From the NCBI GenBank assembly GCA_963573385.1, contig CAUYLG010052154.1:16391-80390 (forward strand): a stretch of 64,000 nucleotides of DNA, read 5' to 3'. Shown here one piece after another: positions 39,564-51,694 of this stretch (positions are counted from its first letter, which is position 1; every line of letters begins with the position of its first letter). The stretch is from Cacajao melanocephalus (lineage: Eukaryota; Chordata; Mammalia; Primates; Pitheciidae). The notes beneath the pieces are model-generated. The model had not been told where the DNA came from and ran no database searches. It saw only the letters and a program-made list of their open reading frames with translations. The position numbers and the translations under genes were made by a program.

Positions 39564-39679
39564 TTGAAAGAAAATCAACAAGGCAGCTTCAAGTATGCAG
39601 GAATGTACTGCCCTGAACTTGCCAATTTTTTAAACATAACTGAGTATTGTCTCCACCGTAGGGGGCTGCCAACATCAGG
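39564..39679 (+). repeat. Unassigned ancient repeat, copy B
   Basis: Partner of 36621-36733. Near its 3' end it has CCACCGTAGGGGGCTGCC (39655-39672), which partly resembles a CTCF core; copy A has CACTAGCAGGGTGCTGCC at the same place. Confidence 0.65.
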
Positions 39680-40097
39680 CTCACAAGGTTCCATACTGAA
39701 GGTATTTCCAATAGCTGTGCAAATTACAATGTGTTTTTATCTGCTTTAACACATTCAAAGGATGACAAATAATTATCTCTTTGCTTACATTACCTGGAAA
39801 TGCAGTAATAAATTTGCTTTGGAAGCTCTCTCTGTTGTGTCATCAAGTATTTATATACTTGAAAGTTGCTTTTATTCCTCCTATTTGTACAAACAGTAAG
39901 CTCCAAAATGTAAAATATACTTTGCCCAAAAAGAAGGGCAAAAAAAAAAAATGCAACAGGATGAAACCAGTATTCTTAATTTACATGAATGTTTCTCATA
40001 CACACACTTTTATGCAATGTTCAGCATTAATGAGCTTCCACCTCTGTGTTGCTATTCTCATGCAGTGCGATACAGCTAACTTTTGAAGACACTGACT
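39680..40097. other. Unassigned AT-rich DNA
   Basis: An A-rich run lies at about 39941-39952. The 101-codon frame at 39781-40086 has no domain, and I do not call it a gene. Confidence 0.45.
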
Positions 40098-40285
40098 ACA
40101 GTAAGAGTAACAACAGCTTACAAGTGTCTACTATGTGCCAGGAATTTTATACACATTATTTCTAATCTCCATCACACCACATCAGTGACTACTCTCTGCG
40201 ATTTAATGATGAGAAAAGTGATGCTAGGACAAGCTAAATTACTTCCTTCCCCCAGGCCATGAAGGTAGTAAATGTTTGCTCCTAA
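40098..40285 (+). mobile_element. MIR SINE
   Basis: Good fit to MIR in order: 'agagtaacaacagcttacaa', 'gtgtctactatgtgccagga', 'ttttatacacattatttcta', 'gatttaatgatgagaaaagt' and 'ccaggccatgaaggtagtaa'. Confidence 0.8.
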
Positions 40286-40399
40286 ATTTGTCCTGTGGGC
40301 ATTGAGACATCAGAGTTTACGCTCTTCAGAGCACATGTGTTTATGACGCAAGATTTTACAAACCTATCTTCTTCGATTCTCTGGTATGACTTATTGTCA

Positions 40400-40930
40400 C
40401 TATTGTCATACTATACAGGTCATATGGCCTGATATTCGAATCCAGAAGACCTGGGTTTGAATTTTGTTTTTTGTGGGTTTTCTTAAGACAGGGTCTCACT
40501 CTTTTGCTCAGGCTGGGGTGCAACAACACGATCACAGCTCACTGCAGCCTCAACCTCCGGGCTCAGGTGATCCTTCCATGTCAGCCTCCCGAGTAGCTGG
40601 GACTACAGACAAGCAGCACCACACCAGCTAATTTTTGTATTTTTTTTGTAGAGATGGGGTTTTGCCACGTTGCACAGGATGCTCTGAACTCCTGGGCTCA
40701 AGGGATCTGCCCACTTCAGCCTCCCAAAGTGCTGGATTACAGGCATGAGTCACTGTGCCGGGGCAGGTTTGAATTTTGACTCCAACACTTATGAATCTGT
40801 AAACTTGGACAAGACTCTTAATTTATCGGCTATCAAATTTTAAAAAATGGATATAATAAACATGCCTATGCTATAGGGCCATTGTTTGGATTACAATACA
40901 GTAAGAAATTTTAATTACTCAGGTTAATTA
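40400..40930 (-). mobile_element. MIR SINE, antisense, split by an Alu
   Basis: The left piece (to 40466) has 'gaagacctgggtttgaattt'. The right piece (from 40766) has 'tttgactccaacacttatg', 'ctgtaaacttggacaagact', 'aaatggatataataaac' and 'gctatagggccattgtttgg'. Together they read as one reverse-complement MIR interrupted at 40467-40765. Confidence 0.75.
40467..40765 (-). mobile_element. AluJ/S-like, full length, inserted in MIR
   Basis: It runs from TTTTTTGTGGGTTTTCTTAA through GACAGGGTCTCACTC and 'gtagctgggactacag' to 'gtcactgtgccggggc'. The exact 13-bp TSD GGTTTGAATTTTG sits at 40454-40466 and 40766-40778; the duplicated bases are MIR sequence. Confidence 0.93.
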
Positions 40931-41175
40931 GTACTTCTATATACTTAGAATGGAAAATTATACCCAAAGAAGTCTAACAAAGTAAATATGTTTTTTTTTA
41001 TAATCTCTTCCCTATGCATATACATATCTGTTCCCTATACATATGCCAATATGTATAAGCCTCTACATACTTTTATTCTATTTTCTATCAAATATAATTC
41101 AGTAGTTACTAATCAGCAAAACTCAACTTTTATCACCCGAGAGACTTTTTCTTAATAGAAAGGACTTTTGCAGAA

Positions 41176-41276
41176 ATGAGGGTCTCACTCTACTATACCC
41201 AGGCTGGTCTTGAACTGTTGGGCTTCCCACCATGTTTCCACCATGGCTTCCCAAAATGCTGGAATTACAACCAGCC
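41176..41276 (-). mobile_element. FLAM/Alu monomer fragment, antisense
   Basis: It reads GAGGGTCTCACTCTACTATA, CCCAGGCTGGTCTTGAACTG and CTTCCCAAAATGCTGGAATT. A monomeric Alu relative with imperfect ends. It appears to interrupt LTR-like DNA, since GGACTTTT(G) and AGACTTTTA lie on its two sides. Confidence 0.75.
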
Positions 41277-41583
41277 AATTTGTTATGGAGAGACTTTTAT
41301 CTTCATAACAAGGCAACCTTTGCTCACAGTATGTTTTCTCACCCAACCCTACCATAATTTGCCTTCACTCCCCTAGAGGCCCAAACCTCTATTCCTTCCT
41401 GTAGCTTGGGATGGTATATAAGCCTCTGTCATCTGGCTGTTTCCTAGGGTCTCATATTTCTGTGGAACTCTCATGCATAGACACATTATTTTTCTTCCTG
41501 TAAATCTGTTGTATGTCAATTTAATTTGTGGACTAGCCAAAGAAGCTAGAAGGATGAAAGGAAGCTAATTTTCCTCCCTTACG
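41277..41583 (+). mobile_element. Ancient ERV LTR, 3' part
   Basis: LTR-like order: a TATA-type GTATATAAGCCTC at 41414-41426, 'tctgtggaactctcatgc', 'cctgtaaatctgttgtatg', 'tcaatttaatttgtggacta' and 'agctagaaggatgaaagg', ending with TTTTCCTCCCTTAC. The 3' text fits a group of old ERV LTRs as I remember it. No subfamily given. Confidence 0.55.
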
Positions 41584-41935
41584 CATTTATTCATTCAAAT
41601 ATTTATTGAGCAGCCACTATATACTAAATGTAATGCTAGCCACTGGGGATATAAGTACAGAAGCAGCAGCTTCTGTCCTCAAGAAGATCATGGTCTGGTA
41701 GGAAAAAACAAAAAGGAAACCAGCTGTTTCTGTCACAGGGTCGCATATACTGTGATGGGGTCTGAACAGTGCACTGCCTTAGTGCTAAACAGACTGGCTG
41801 ACTCTGAAAAGCTGATACTCAAAATGAGATTTGATGGATGAATGGAAGTAAATCAGGCAGAAGAAGGTGAAGGAGAGGCAGAGGGCATCACGGAGAGAGA
41901 AAATAGCATGTGCAAAGGTACATGCCATTAAAATG
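41584..41935 (-). mobile_element. L2-like fragment, antisense
   Basis: It begins 'ttattcattcaaatatttat', then 'tgagcagccactatatacta', 'ctagccactggggatataag' and 'ctgtcctcaagaagatcatg', the reverse of the L2 3' end. The following 'gaaggtgaaggagaggcag' part fits an extended copy less certainly. Confidence 0.6.
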
Positions 41936-43005
41936 CAGTACACTGTCCATAAACTGCAAGTTGTTCAGGCTAGTGTGAGCGCAGGGAGCACTGGCAAGTG
42001 ATGGCAAGTCCGAAGAGGTAAGCCTAAGCGCCGAGGGACTGAAATTGCCACATGTGAATTCAGATGGTGGTAAAAGCCCACAGATGATACTATTATATTC
42101 AAGAGAGTACAGGAGAGGAAGGGTAAATTTGGAGAGCACTGAGTATTCTAATTAAGGAGCCACTGTCATTTGGTGAGCATCAGATGGAGAACAGCTAAGT
42201 ATCAGGAACCTTACATAATAAGAACTTCAGGGTTTAGTAGAATGGAAATAAGTAAATAACAAAAACTATTGGACATAGTGGGTTACATACATGTTGATTT
42301 TAAGTGTGAGAGCAAATTTTTCTCACCGAATGGACAACATTGTAGATTAGGCTGCCTAGCAGGAAGGAGTTTTGCTAAAAGCTTATGCAATTTTTATGAG
42401 ATAAGCTCTTCTGAGTTGACTGATGTTGCCTTGGCTTGTCTAAATTATGAAATAAATACTACAGAACACGAGCAAAGGAGAAGAGTGACAAGAAATTGCC
42501 TTTCTCGAGATATTTATACCCTGTTGCGCCTATCTAGTTGAAACCTGTGATTCCTCAAAGCTTGGGTATATAGAACAACTTCCTGAAAGTAGGGGAAGAC
42601 TTGCTTTATCCAGAATAAATGTTCATTGGGAAAATCTGTCCTGTAGGAGTATTGTAATTAAAAGAAATCATTCTTCTGGAACTTTCCAGAATTCAGATGT
42701 ATCTTTAAGTCTGTTGGGTTTCTGCCCACTAGGAGACATTAGTGTGGGGAATGAGTAACATCTGGGAAAGAATAAACCTGAAGGAGACATTCTAGCCCTG
42801 TTCAATATTAACATTATAGTCTGTAGTCTACAAGCAAAGTAGAGGGATATGTCTCATTTAGATGGTCTTTTAATCTAGACCGTATGGACTCCTGATAACA
42901 TGTGAAACTGCAGGGAGGATGCAGTTACTAAAAGTAAAAATGAGAACTGTTTCCATAAACATCATCTTAAGGCTTTGGGAACACAGGTGGCACTGATTTG
43001 GCACT
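41936..43005. other. Unassigned DNA
   Basis: No gene or named repeat recognised. The 90-codon frame at 42269-42541 has no domain. Confidence 0.45.
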
Positions 43006-43009
43006 TAAA

Positions 43010-43250
43010 AGCTGAGTAAGCTGACATTTAGAATGCCCACCAAATGCCCTGCACTGTTCCAAGTATATTTTAAATTATTAAATCTTCGCAGGTCTACAAG
43101 ATAGATACTGTTTTTATTCACGTTTTAAGTACCTTGCAATATAGAGAGGTTAAGAAACTTGTCCAAGGTCACACGGCATGTTAGTAGGAAAACTGAGATG
43201 TGAACCTAGTCATTCTGCCTCCAAAGTGTATGCTGTTAAACCATAATGCA
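43010..43250 (+). mobile_element. MIR SINE, nearly full
   Basis: Segments: 'ccctgcactgttccaagtat', 'ttaaattattaaatcttcgc', 'tctacaagatagatactgtt', 'agaggttaagaaacttgtcc', 'aaggtcacacggcatgttag' and 'ctgttaaaccataatgc'. One of the best preserved MIRs in the window. Confidence 0.85.
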
Positions 43251-44094
43251 AGTGAAGGTGATGGGGAGAGGGGCTCTTCTTGGATGAGACACCCTTCAAG
43301 CATCCCAGGGCGTTGTCACCATTAACAGCATTTGCAGTTTTGTACCACAGGCGGGCTTTGGTGCAAGGAAGGACTTTGCATCCTTTGGTGAAGGGCCTGA
43401 GAGCACATGACCTGACAGCTATTGACCTGGGCAAGGAACAGCGACACTGGAGTAGGAGGTTGGGGGAAACCGGGGGAGTCAGAGAAATTGTCACAAACAA
43501 AAACGATGGGAACTGGAAAAGGAGGGAAGGAAAAGCAGGCATCTTGTGTAGAAGTTGAGAATAGCATTCATCAGCCCACATGAGGCTTCCTTCACCCAAG
43601 GACACCCCCTGAGATATGGGGGAGATTGAAGGGGAGAGGGCAGTCTCCCCATAGAGGAGAGACAAGAGCCGGGGGAGTGCTGTTCATGAAAGTGATGTGA
43701 CCATTTTTTTTTTTTTTTGGTGTGGCCTGAGAAACATAAGATCCCTTTGTAATGATTAACTGCAATTTTTAGTAGAAAAAGTCCCAAAAAGTTCCAAATG
43801 CTTTCCTATAGCTAATTTCAATTGTAAAACAATGGTAAGCAATGGAGTGGAGTTGTGAGACAATTCAATACAGTCTTGCCAGTAGAACAGTTCTCGCAAG
43901 TCCCAAACTTCTCTGTATACATTTCTTTATTGATAAATGAGAAGGCAGCAGTTACTCTCTAACTTGTAGAGATTAATGTTAAGACACGAGCCACAAGAAT
44001 AGCAGAACAATAACATCCCAGATAACTTAGCCCTATATATGAGCATTTATTTTTAACCATGGATATTGCATATCTTCCTTTAACATTATTTGGC
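43251..44094. other. Unassigned DNA with T-run
   Basis: A T14 run lies at about 43705-43719. Frames on both strands at 43210-43787 overlap one another and share no domain. They look like chance frames in a somewhat GC-richer patch. Confidence 0.45.
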
Positions 44095-44400
44095 AGTCCA
44101 GGTGCAGTGGCTCATGCCTGTAATTCTAACACTTTGGAAGGCTGAGGTGAGAGGATTGCTTCAGGCAAGGAGTTTGAGACCAGCCTGAGCACCACAGTGA
44201 GACCTCATCTCTACAAATAATAAAAATAATTAGCCAGGCACGGTGGTGCACACCTGTGGTCCCAGCTGCTTAGGAGGCTGAGGTGGAAGGATCACTTTAA
44301 CTCAGGAGTTTGAGGCTGCAGCAAGCCATGATTGTGTCACTGCACTCCAGCCTGGGTTACATATTTATATCCTGTATAAAAAAAAAAAAAAAAAAAAAAA
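44095..44400 (+). mobile_element. AluJ-like, full length
   Basis: Diverged dimer: AGTCCAGGTGCAGTGGCTCA through CACTGCACTCCAGCCTGGGT. A short AT-rich replacement (TACATATTTATATCCTGTAT) replaces the usual last 30 bp, and then comes an A22 run at 44379-44400. Confidence 0.9.
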
Positions 44401-46537
<2,137 letters not shown>

Positions 46538-46549
46538 CCAGAGCTATTC

Positions 46550-47525
46550 TCATTTACTTGAAAATACACAACTATGCCCTGACAGGAAAAGGCAGCTCTG
46601 CACTCATAAACTCTATTATTCATTTGCTTGCACTTGTGTTAGACTCCAGAACTTTTGAGATATTCAGTTAGGTCTTTGTTGGAAGCTGCCAAATAAAATG
46701 TGTGTGTGTGTGGGGGGGGGGTGGGTGGGTAGGGGTTGGAATTAAAGAAAGACAGAAATTTACATTCTGAGCTTTCTAAAAATCAGAATGTAACATCCTC
46801 TGTGATCCCTGGGTTCTATTCTGTTTGTTAACTTGGTCCCTTGATAAACAGGAAATTTCTTGTCAAGCTGGAAAACCTAGATTAAAATCAAAGAATAATA
46901 GAGAGATTTAAATCTTAATAAATGACACAATGAATGCTCTAATGTCCAATAAACATTTTCATTAATTGCTTCTATTCCTATTTTCTAAGCAGCTCTGGTA
47001 TTTCCAGATTCCTGAGTGGTTTTGGATCTTGTTCCCCCAACGTCAGAGCTGTCAACATCAAACATTTATTGAGTACTATTGTGTACAAGGCACCATAATG
47101 ACTTGAGTTCTGAAACTAATCAAGGACTATTTTAATAGAAGTGAATAACCATGCCTAATTTGTACATAGATCTCTTCTCCTTTCTCCCAACCTAAGTCAC
47201 TAGCTTTTGGCTGCTGAAATATCTTAGGGAGTCTTTAATCCTTGCTTTCTAGGCAAGGGAATGATTAGGAAAATTGGCTCTTAAAAAATTCAGTGATGCC
47301 ACATTACTAACTGCATCTGATATTACAGCCAGCAATTTCCAGTGGGCCACTAGTGGGATAAATTTTGGGCCAGTGTCAAATATGAAGAACTGATGATGGA
47401 AATGTAACTTTTACTGATCTTGTCGATAGCCCCAGGACAGTAATTCATTCAAAGATAATCCTTTCATTACTCAGTTCTCAATACACATACTGTAGGTGGG
47501 CTTTAGGTCTGGAATTGTTATTAGG
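46550..47525. other. Unassigned DNA with a GT/GGGT simple repeat
   Basis: (GT)n followed by G9 and GGGT units lies at 46700-46731. A short L2-like scrap may lie near 47060-47105. Nothing else was recognised. Confidence 0.45.
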
Positions 47526-47529
47526 AGTG

Positions 47530-47875
47530 TACAGTTAGGACAGGCTTTGCTAGCTGCCATAAAAAAGTAAGACAAAAATCTCAGTTGAGTTTGCATGATA
47601 AAAGTTTCTCGCCCAGTGGATTTCTAACGCAAGTCAGGTAAACATTCCAAGAGAGTTTTCTTCCATGCGGTGTCTCAGTAATCCAGATTGTTTTGCTCTG
47701 TGAAACTGCCATATCAACATGCAAGTTCTAGATCACCGCAATAAGGAACAAAAGGTGGAAGGTCATTTACCAGGTCTTAAATGCTTTGGCCCCGAAGTGA
47801 CGATGGTTTTACAGCTCATTGGCCAGAACTGGTCACATGGCCCAACTGCAAAGGCTCTGTGAAATGTACAATAAT
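47530..47875 (+). mobile_element. Ancient interspersed repeat, second copy of the 37.7-kb family
   Basis: Ordered text 'taggacaggctttgctagct', 'gccataaaaaagtaagac', 'cagtaatccagattg', 'ctcattggccagaactggtc' and 'acatggcccaactgcaa' matches the same remembered family as 37725-38105. It preserves more of the 3' half. Name not given. Confidence 0.5.
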
Positions 47876-48030
47876 GCTAAAAGGTAGGCATCAATACTAA
47901 TCTCACTTTAGAGATGATGAAAATTGATGTATAGAAAGATAAGTAACTTTTCCAAAGTCACAAAGAGGTTGGATCGGGGTTAAACCCAGGTAACATGGTT
48001 CTGCAGTATGCACTCCTAACCATGACAGTG
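47876..48030 (+). mobile_element. MIR SINE, 3' part
   Basis: 'ctaaaaggtaggcatcaata', 'ctttagagatgatgaaaatt', 'gaaagataagtaacttttcc', 'aaagtcacaaagaggttgg' and 'cagtatgcactcctaaccat' follow MIR order. Confidence 0.8.
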
Positions 48031-48254
48031 GGCCTTTTGGGTAGTGTCAGTATTAATTCTTTGTGGCACTTTAATTATTGAATTTTCCTTAGTTTTTTTA
48101 TTTGTAAATTACAAATATCAATCCAGTGCAACTTATTGATTACAAATAAAGATACCTATTGTGCAGATAGGACTGTTATCACTTTTGCAGCACCACTAGA
48201 TGACAAGGATACTGTATTTTTTATCTGCAATAATCCTCATAACACCCCAATAAC

Positions 48255-48319
48255 GATGAGGATGATGATGAAGAGGAAGAAGACGATGATGTGACAGTGA
48301 GGATGATGAGGAGAATGAC
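48255..48319 (+). repeat. GAT/GAA/GAG trinucleotide-rich tract
   Basis: About 65 bp of imperfect GAN triplets (GATGAGGATGATGATGAAGA and so on) with few T or C breaks. It would encode only acidic residues in one frame but has no gene context. Confidence 0.85.
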
Positions 48320-48530
48320 ATTTGATGATTATTGATTTAATGGCATGCTCTGAACTAAGCACTTAACACTAATTATCCTATTTAATCGTCATTATAATTC
48401 TATGCTCAAGGTTATATTCCCCCTTTACAGAGGAGGAAAACGATGTTCAGAAAGCTTTAAGTTATTTTCCCAAGGTCCATAGAGCTGGGGTTCAAAACCT
48501 GTACTCATTTTTTTACACTGCTTTGTCCCT
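48320..48530 (+). mobile_element. MIR SINE
   Basis: 'catgctctgaactaagcact', 'taattatcctatttaatcgt', 'ccccctttacagaggaggaa', 'gttattttcccaaggtccat' and 'gagctggggttcaaaacc' follow MIR order. Confidence 0.8.
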
Positions 48531-49320
48531 TATCAAATGAGTTATTAAATGTAGAAGTATTAAAAAATAAAACACTATACTTATTAAACTGTTAAAAATC
48601 TATGATAGAAGTCTTGTTTTCTCATTATGTCGCCATTATATTTCTCTCTTATTGCAAAGTGCTTTGCCTCAACCTCTAGCCTATTTGATAAATAAATGAC
48701 AGAAGTAGAAGTTCCTTGAAGATCATGACTGGATTTTGGCTTAGTCTACGGTTCCCACAGCATGCAGCAGTCAGAATTAAATTTAAGTTCTGAACAGAAA
48801 TAGCGGGTTTTGGTAACAGTATCATGCCATTGTATCCAGCTCCAGGTGTAAGACTTTGTTTCTCTCTAGTGCTAGTCTGTTTTTAAGACAAGATGGTTTT
48901 CTCATGATTGGGCAAACAACATTATTCCATAAAACATCTAATTAGTATGCACATCTTTAGTACTGCTTCTTGGGAAGTCTGGTATTTTACAAAGTCACAT
49001 GTTACTTCCTGTTAAATATATGCTCTTCACATTCCTAAAGAATAGTTTCTCTATTGCCATTTTCTATTTTCCAGTATCTGGAAAAATATTAGTGTTTATT
49101 AGTAGATGATGATCTTGTCTGCCACCTGCTATAACTGGTTTTATAGTTCAGATTACAAGAGGATGGGAGAGTAACAAAATATATTACCAGGACCATGCTG
49201 TGGTCAATGATGATGTCTGCAAAGGATGACTTTCATTTTATTTGAGACATGAAATAGTCTACGGTCTAAATGAATTCCTTCTTTACTGTGACTCATCTGA
49301 CTTTCACTTCCGAGATGAAA
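48531..49320. other. Unassigned DNA; weak L2-like scrap
   Basis: 'gaagttccttgaagatcatg' near 48709 could be sense L2. The rest is unrecognised. Confidence 0.35.
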
Positions 49321-49324
49321 TTGT

Positions 49325-49470
49325 TCTTATTAAAATAAATTCCACAACCTTGGACTCATTAGATTCTTCAAGGTCAGGGAGGACTGTACCTCACCCTTGT
49401 GCCAGTCTCTGCCCTATCATAGCAGCTCAGGAGCCCGATAAATGCCTGATAAATATTTGTTAAATCCTCC
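49325..49470 (+). mobile_element. L2 LINE 3' end
   Basis: 'cattagattcttcaaggtca', 'gggaggactgtacctcaccc', then 'gataaatgcctgataaatat' and 'ttgttaaat' fit the terminal L2 sequence. The 73-codon frame here is a by-product. Confidence 0.65.
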
Positions 49471-50080
49471 AAGTTCTTAGAGGAAACAAATTCTAGGTAG
49501 ATCAGCACACTAATGGCAACATTCCTTCTGTCTCCAAGATAACCTACTCTTTAGAGTTCTCTCACTTCCATTTTTCCTACCACTATCATGCCCGGCCCCA
49601 GGGATACACCTCATCTAAGTGTGAACTCAAATATTGTAACCATTTGGTTCAACTTCCTTTAATCGTACAGTTTTGGCAATGAGTCCTTTTCACTCTGCTC
49701 CTGGATCTATGCAAGAAACAATCCTTCCCTTTCCTCCCACTGTTAGGAATCATGTTTCTGCTCCCTCCTCTTTAGGCTGAGTATCTCCTCTGCTTTTTTC
49801 TCCCCCTTCCTCCAGTGTCAGATTTGCCTTTTCTTCGGGAATATAAAATATTGCTTTGCAAACATGTATCTGAACCTCCCACATTAAATGGCAAGTGTCT
49901 TCTTTAAGACTTTCTGCTTTCTTTTTCATGAAAATTATAAACTGTGCAGAAACAAGACTTCTATAGAAAAAGTTCAAAGGAAGTGACAAGCGAATGAGGA
50001 AAGGTAGATATGAAAAATATTATTCTTGAAAATTCAAGGTTCTGAAATGACCATAAATCCATACAATTAAAAATTAAGAG
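49471..50080. other. Unassigned DNA
   Basis: No gene or repeat recognised. Confidence 0.45.
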
Positions 50081-50380
50081 GCTGGGTGCAGCGGCTCATG
50101 CCTACAATCCCACCACCTTGGGAGGTTGAGGCAGAAGGATTGAGCCCAGCAGTTCAAGACCAGCCTGGGTGACATAACAAGACCTCATCTCCATAAAAAG
50201 ATAAAAATCATTAGCTAGATGTGGTGGCCCGCATTGTAATCCCAGCTACTCAGGAGGCTGAGGCAGGAAGATTGCTTGAGCCAGGAGACAGAGGCTGCAG
50301 TGAGTCGTGTTAACACCACCACACTGTACTCCAGCCTGGAAAACAGAGCGAGACATTGCCTCAAAAAAATGAATCAAAAA
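50081..50380 (+). mobile_element. AluJ-like, full length
   Basis: GGCTGGGTGCAGCGGCTCAT, the linker 'aaaaagataaaaatcattag', the right monomer to 'gcctggaaaacagagcgaga' and the A-rich tail CTCAAAAAAATGAATCAAAA. Confidence 0.9.
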
Positions 50381-51360
50381 AGAGAAGTGTGCTTCTATTC
50401 AAACATTTGTCTAATTTTATTCTAGCTATAAGCCAGTCAAGGTTAATCAGTTGCCTTGTTTTAATTTCATCTTCCCTCAGTGTCTGCCAGGAGAGATTTT
50501 GCATCCTTTGGGATCCTCTATCATGTGCCTCATATTCTTGGCATTTATTTATGGAAATGCAAAATGCTATTGCACCACAGTGTGATAAAAATAGAGTTGC
50601 ATCTTCACTAACTTCTATAAATTCAACTAAACATTATGGGAGAATATTTTTCCTTATACTTATTGCAGGTTGAATTTTCCTTGGCAACATGCAAAATTAG
50701 GGAATTCATGAATCCAAGGATCTATTTTATTTCTGGAATAAAAATAGTTCTTTTATCCTTCTCTTTTTTATCAAATTACAATTTGTCTAAGTTTATTTTT
50801 CTCCCTTCTTCAAATCTCTTCTTACATTTCCTTTATGGTAACGTTCCACGCCTGGTGGTGTGTTTGTGGGCAGGGAATGGCTCTTCTTTACAGTTCCTTC
50901 TGAAACTCTTCTTAGGGATGCTGAGCACACATCCATTTTAATCATTCTTTGAAACATTCACTTAAAAAATATATGTTGAACACCTGCCACTTGCTGGGCT
51001 CTGCCATAGACACTGTGAACAAACAGTGCTTGCCTTCTTGAAACTTAGTAAAGGGAGACAGACAAAAAACACAAAGGCAAATGTATGGTATGAAGAATAT
51101 GAAGGATGCCATGGAGGAAAGTGACGTGGGAAAGTGGATCAGGAATGCCAGGATGAAAATATATGTCTATATTCATTAGCAATGGTCAACTGGAACAATA
51201 AACAGCTATTACAATGATCTTATCCCACTGTCTCTAATTCATATTGAAATTAGATAACCCAAAGAGAAAGGGGATAAAAACCATTTTATTTTATTTTGTG
51301 TGTATTTGTGAGGTATAAAAACAAATTTCTAGTTTTCCCTGGAAACTTATAGACATTTTT
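50381..51360. other. Unassigned DNA with an L2-like antisense fragment
   Basis: About 50955-51140 resembles antisense L2 ('atgttgaacacctgccactt', 'gctgggctctgccatagaca', 'ctgtgaacaaacagtgcttg'). The upstream 105- and 101-codon frames (50356-50941) have no domain. Confidence 0.45.
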
Positions 51361-51376
51361 TTAAAAAACCCTTTCT

Positions 51377-51690
51377 TGTAACCCAGCACTTTGGGAGGCT
51401 GAGGCGGGGGTGGTGGATCACGCCCCCCACCCTTAGATCACCCCTTTTCGATCAGAAGATTGAGAACATCCTGGCCAACGTGGTAAAACCCAGACTCTAC
51501 TAAAAATACAAAAATTAGCTGGGCGTGGTGGCACATGCCTATAATCCCAGCTACTCAGGAGGCTGAGGAAGGAGAATCACTTGAATCAGAGAATCAGAGG
51601 TTGCAGTGAGCTGAGATCACGCCACTGCACTCCAGCCTGGCAACAGAATGAGACTCTGTCTCAAAAACCAAACCAAACCAAACCAAACAA
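51377..51690 (+). mobile_element. AluS-like, 5' truncated, with foreign insert and (AAACC)n tail
   Basis: It begins TGTAACCCAGCACTTTGGG, so about the first 24 bases of Alu are absent. Near-identical duplications AAAAAACCCTTTCT (51363-51376) and AAAAAACACCTTTCT (about 51680-51694) show the truncation happened at insertion. Between about 51405 and 51455 the usual 'cgggcggatcacgaggtcag' region is replaced by about 30 extra GC-rich bases. The A-tail has become AAACC repeats (51663-51690). Confidence 0.88.
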
Positions 51691-51694
51691 AAAA

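Noticed and set aside
41414..41426. TATA-like GTATATAAGCCTC as an active promoter
   Set aside because: It fits the normal TATA position inside an ancient, truncated LTR; nothing shows activity.
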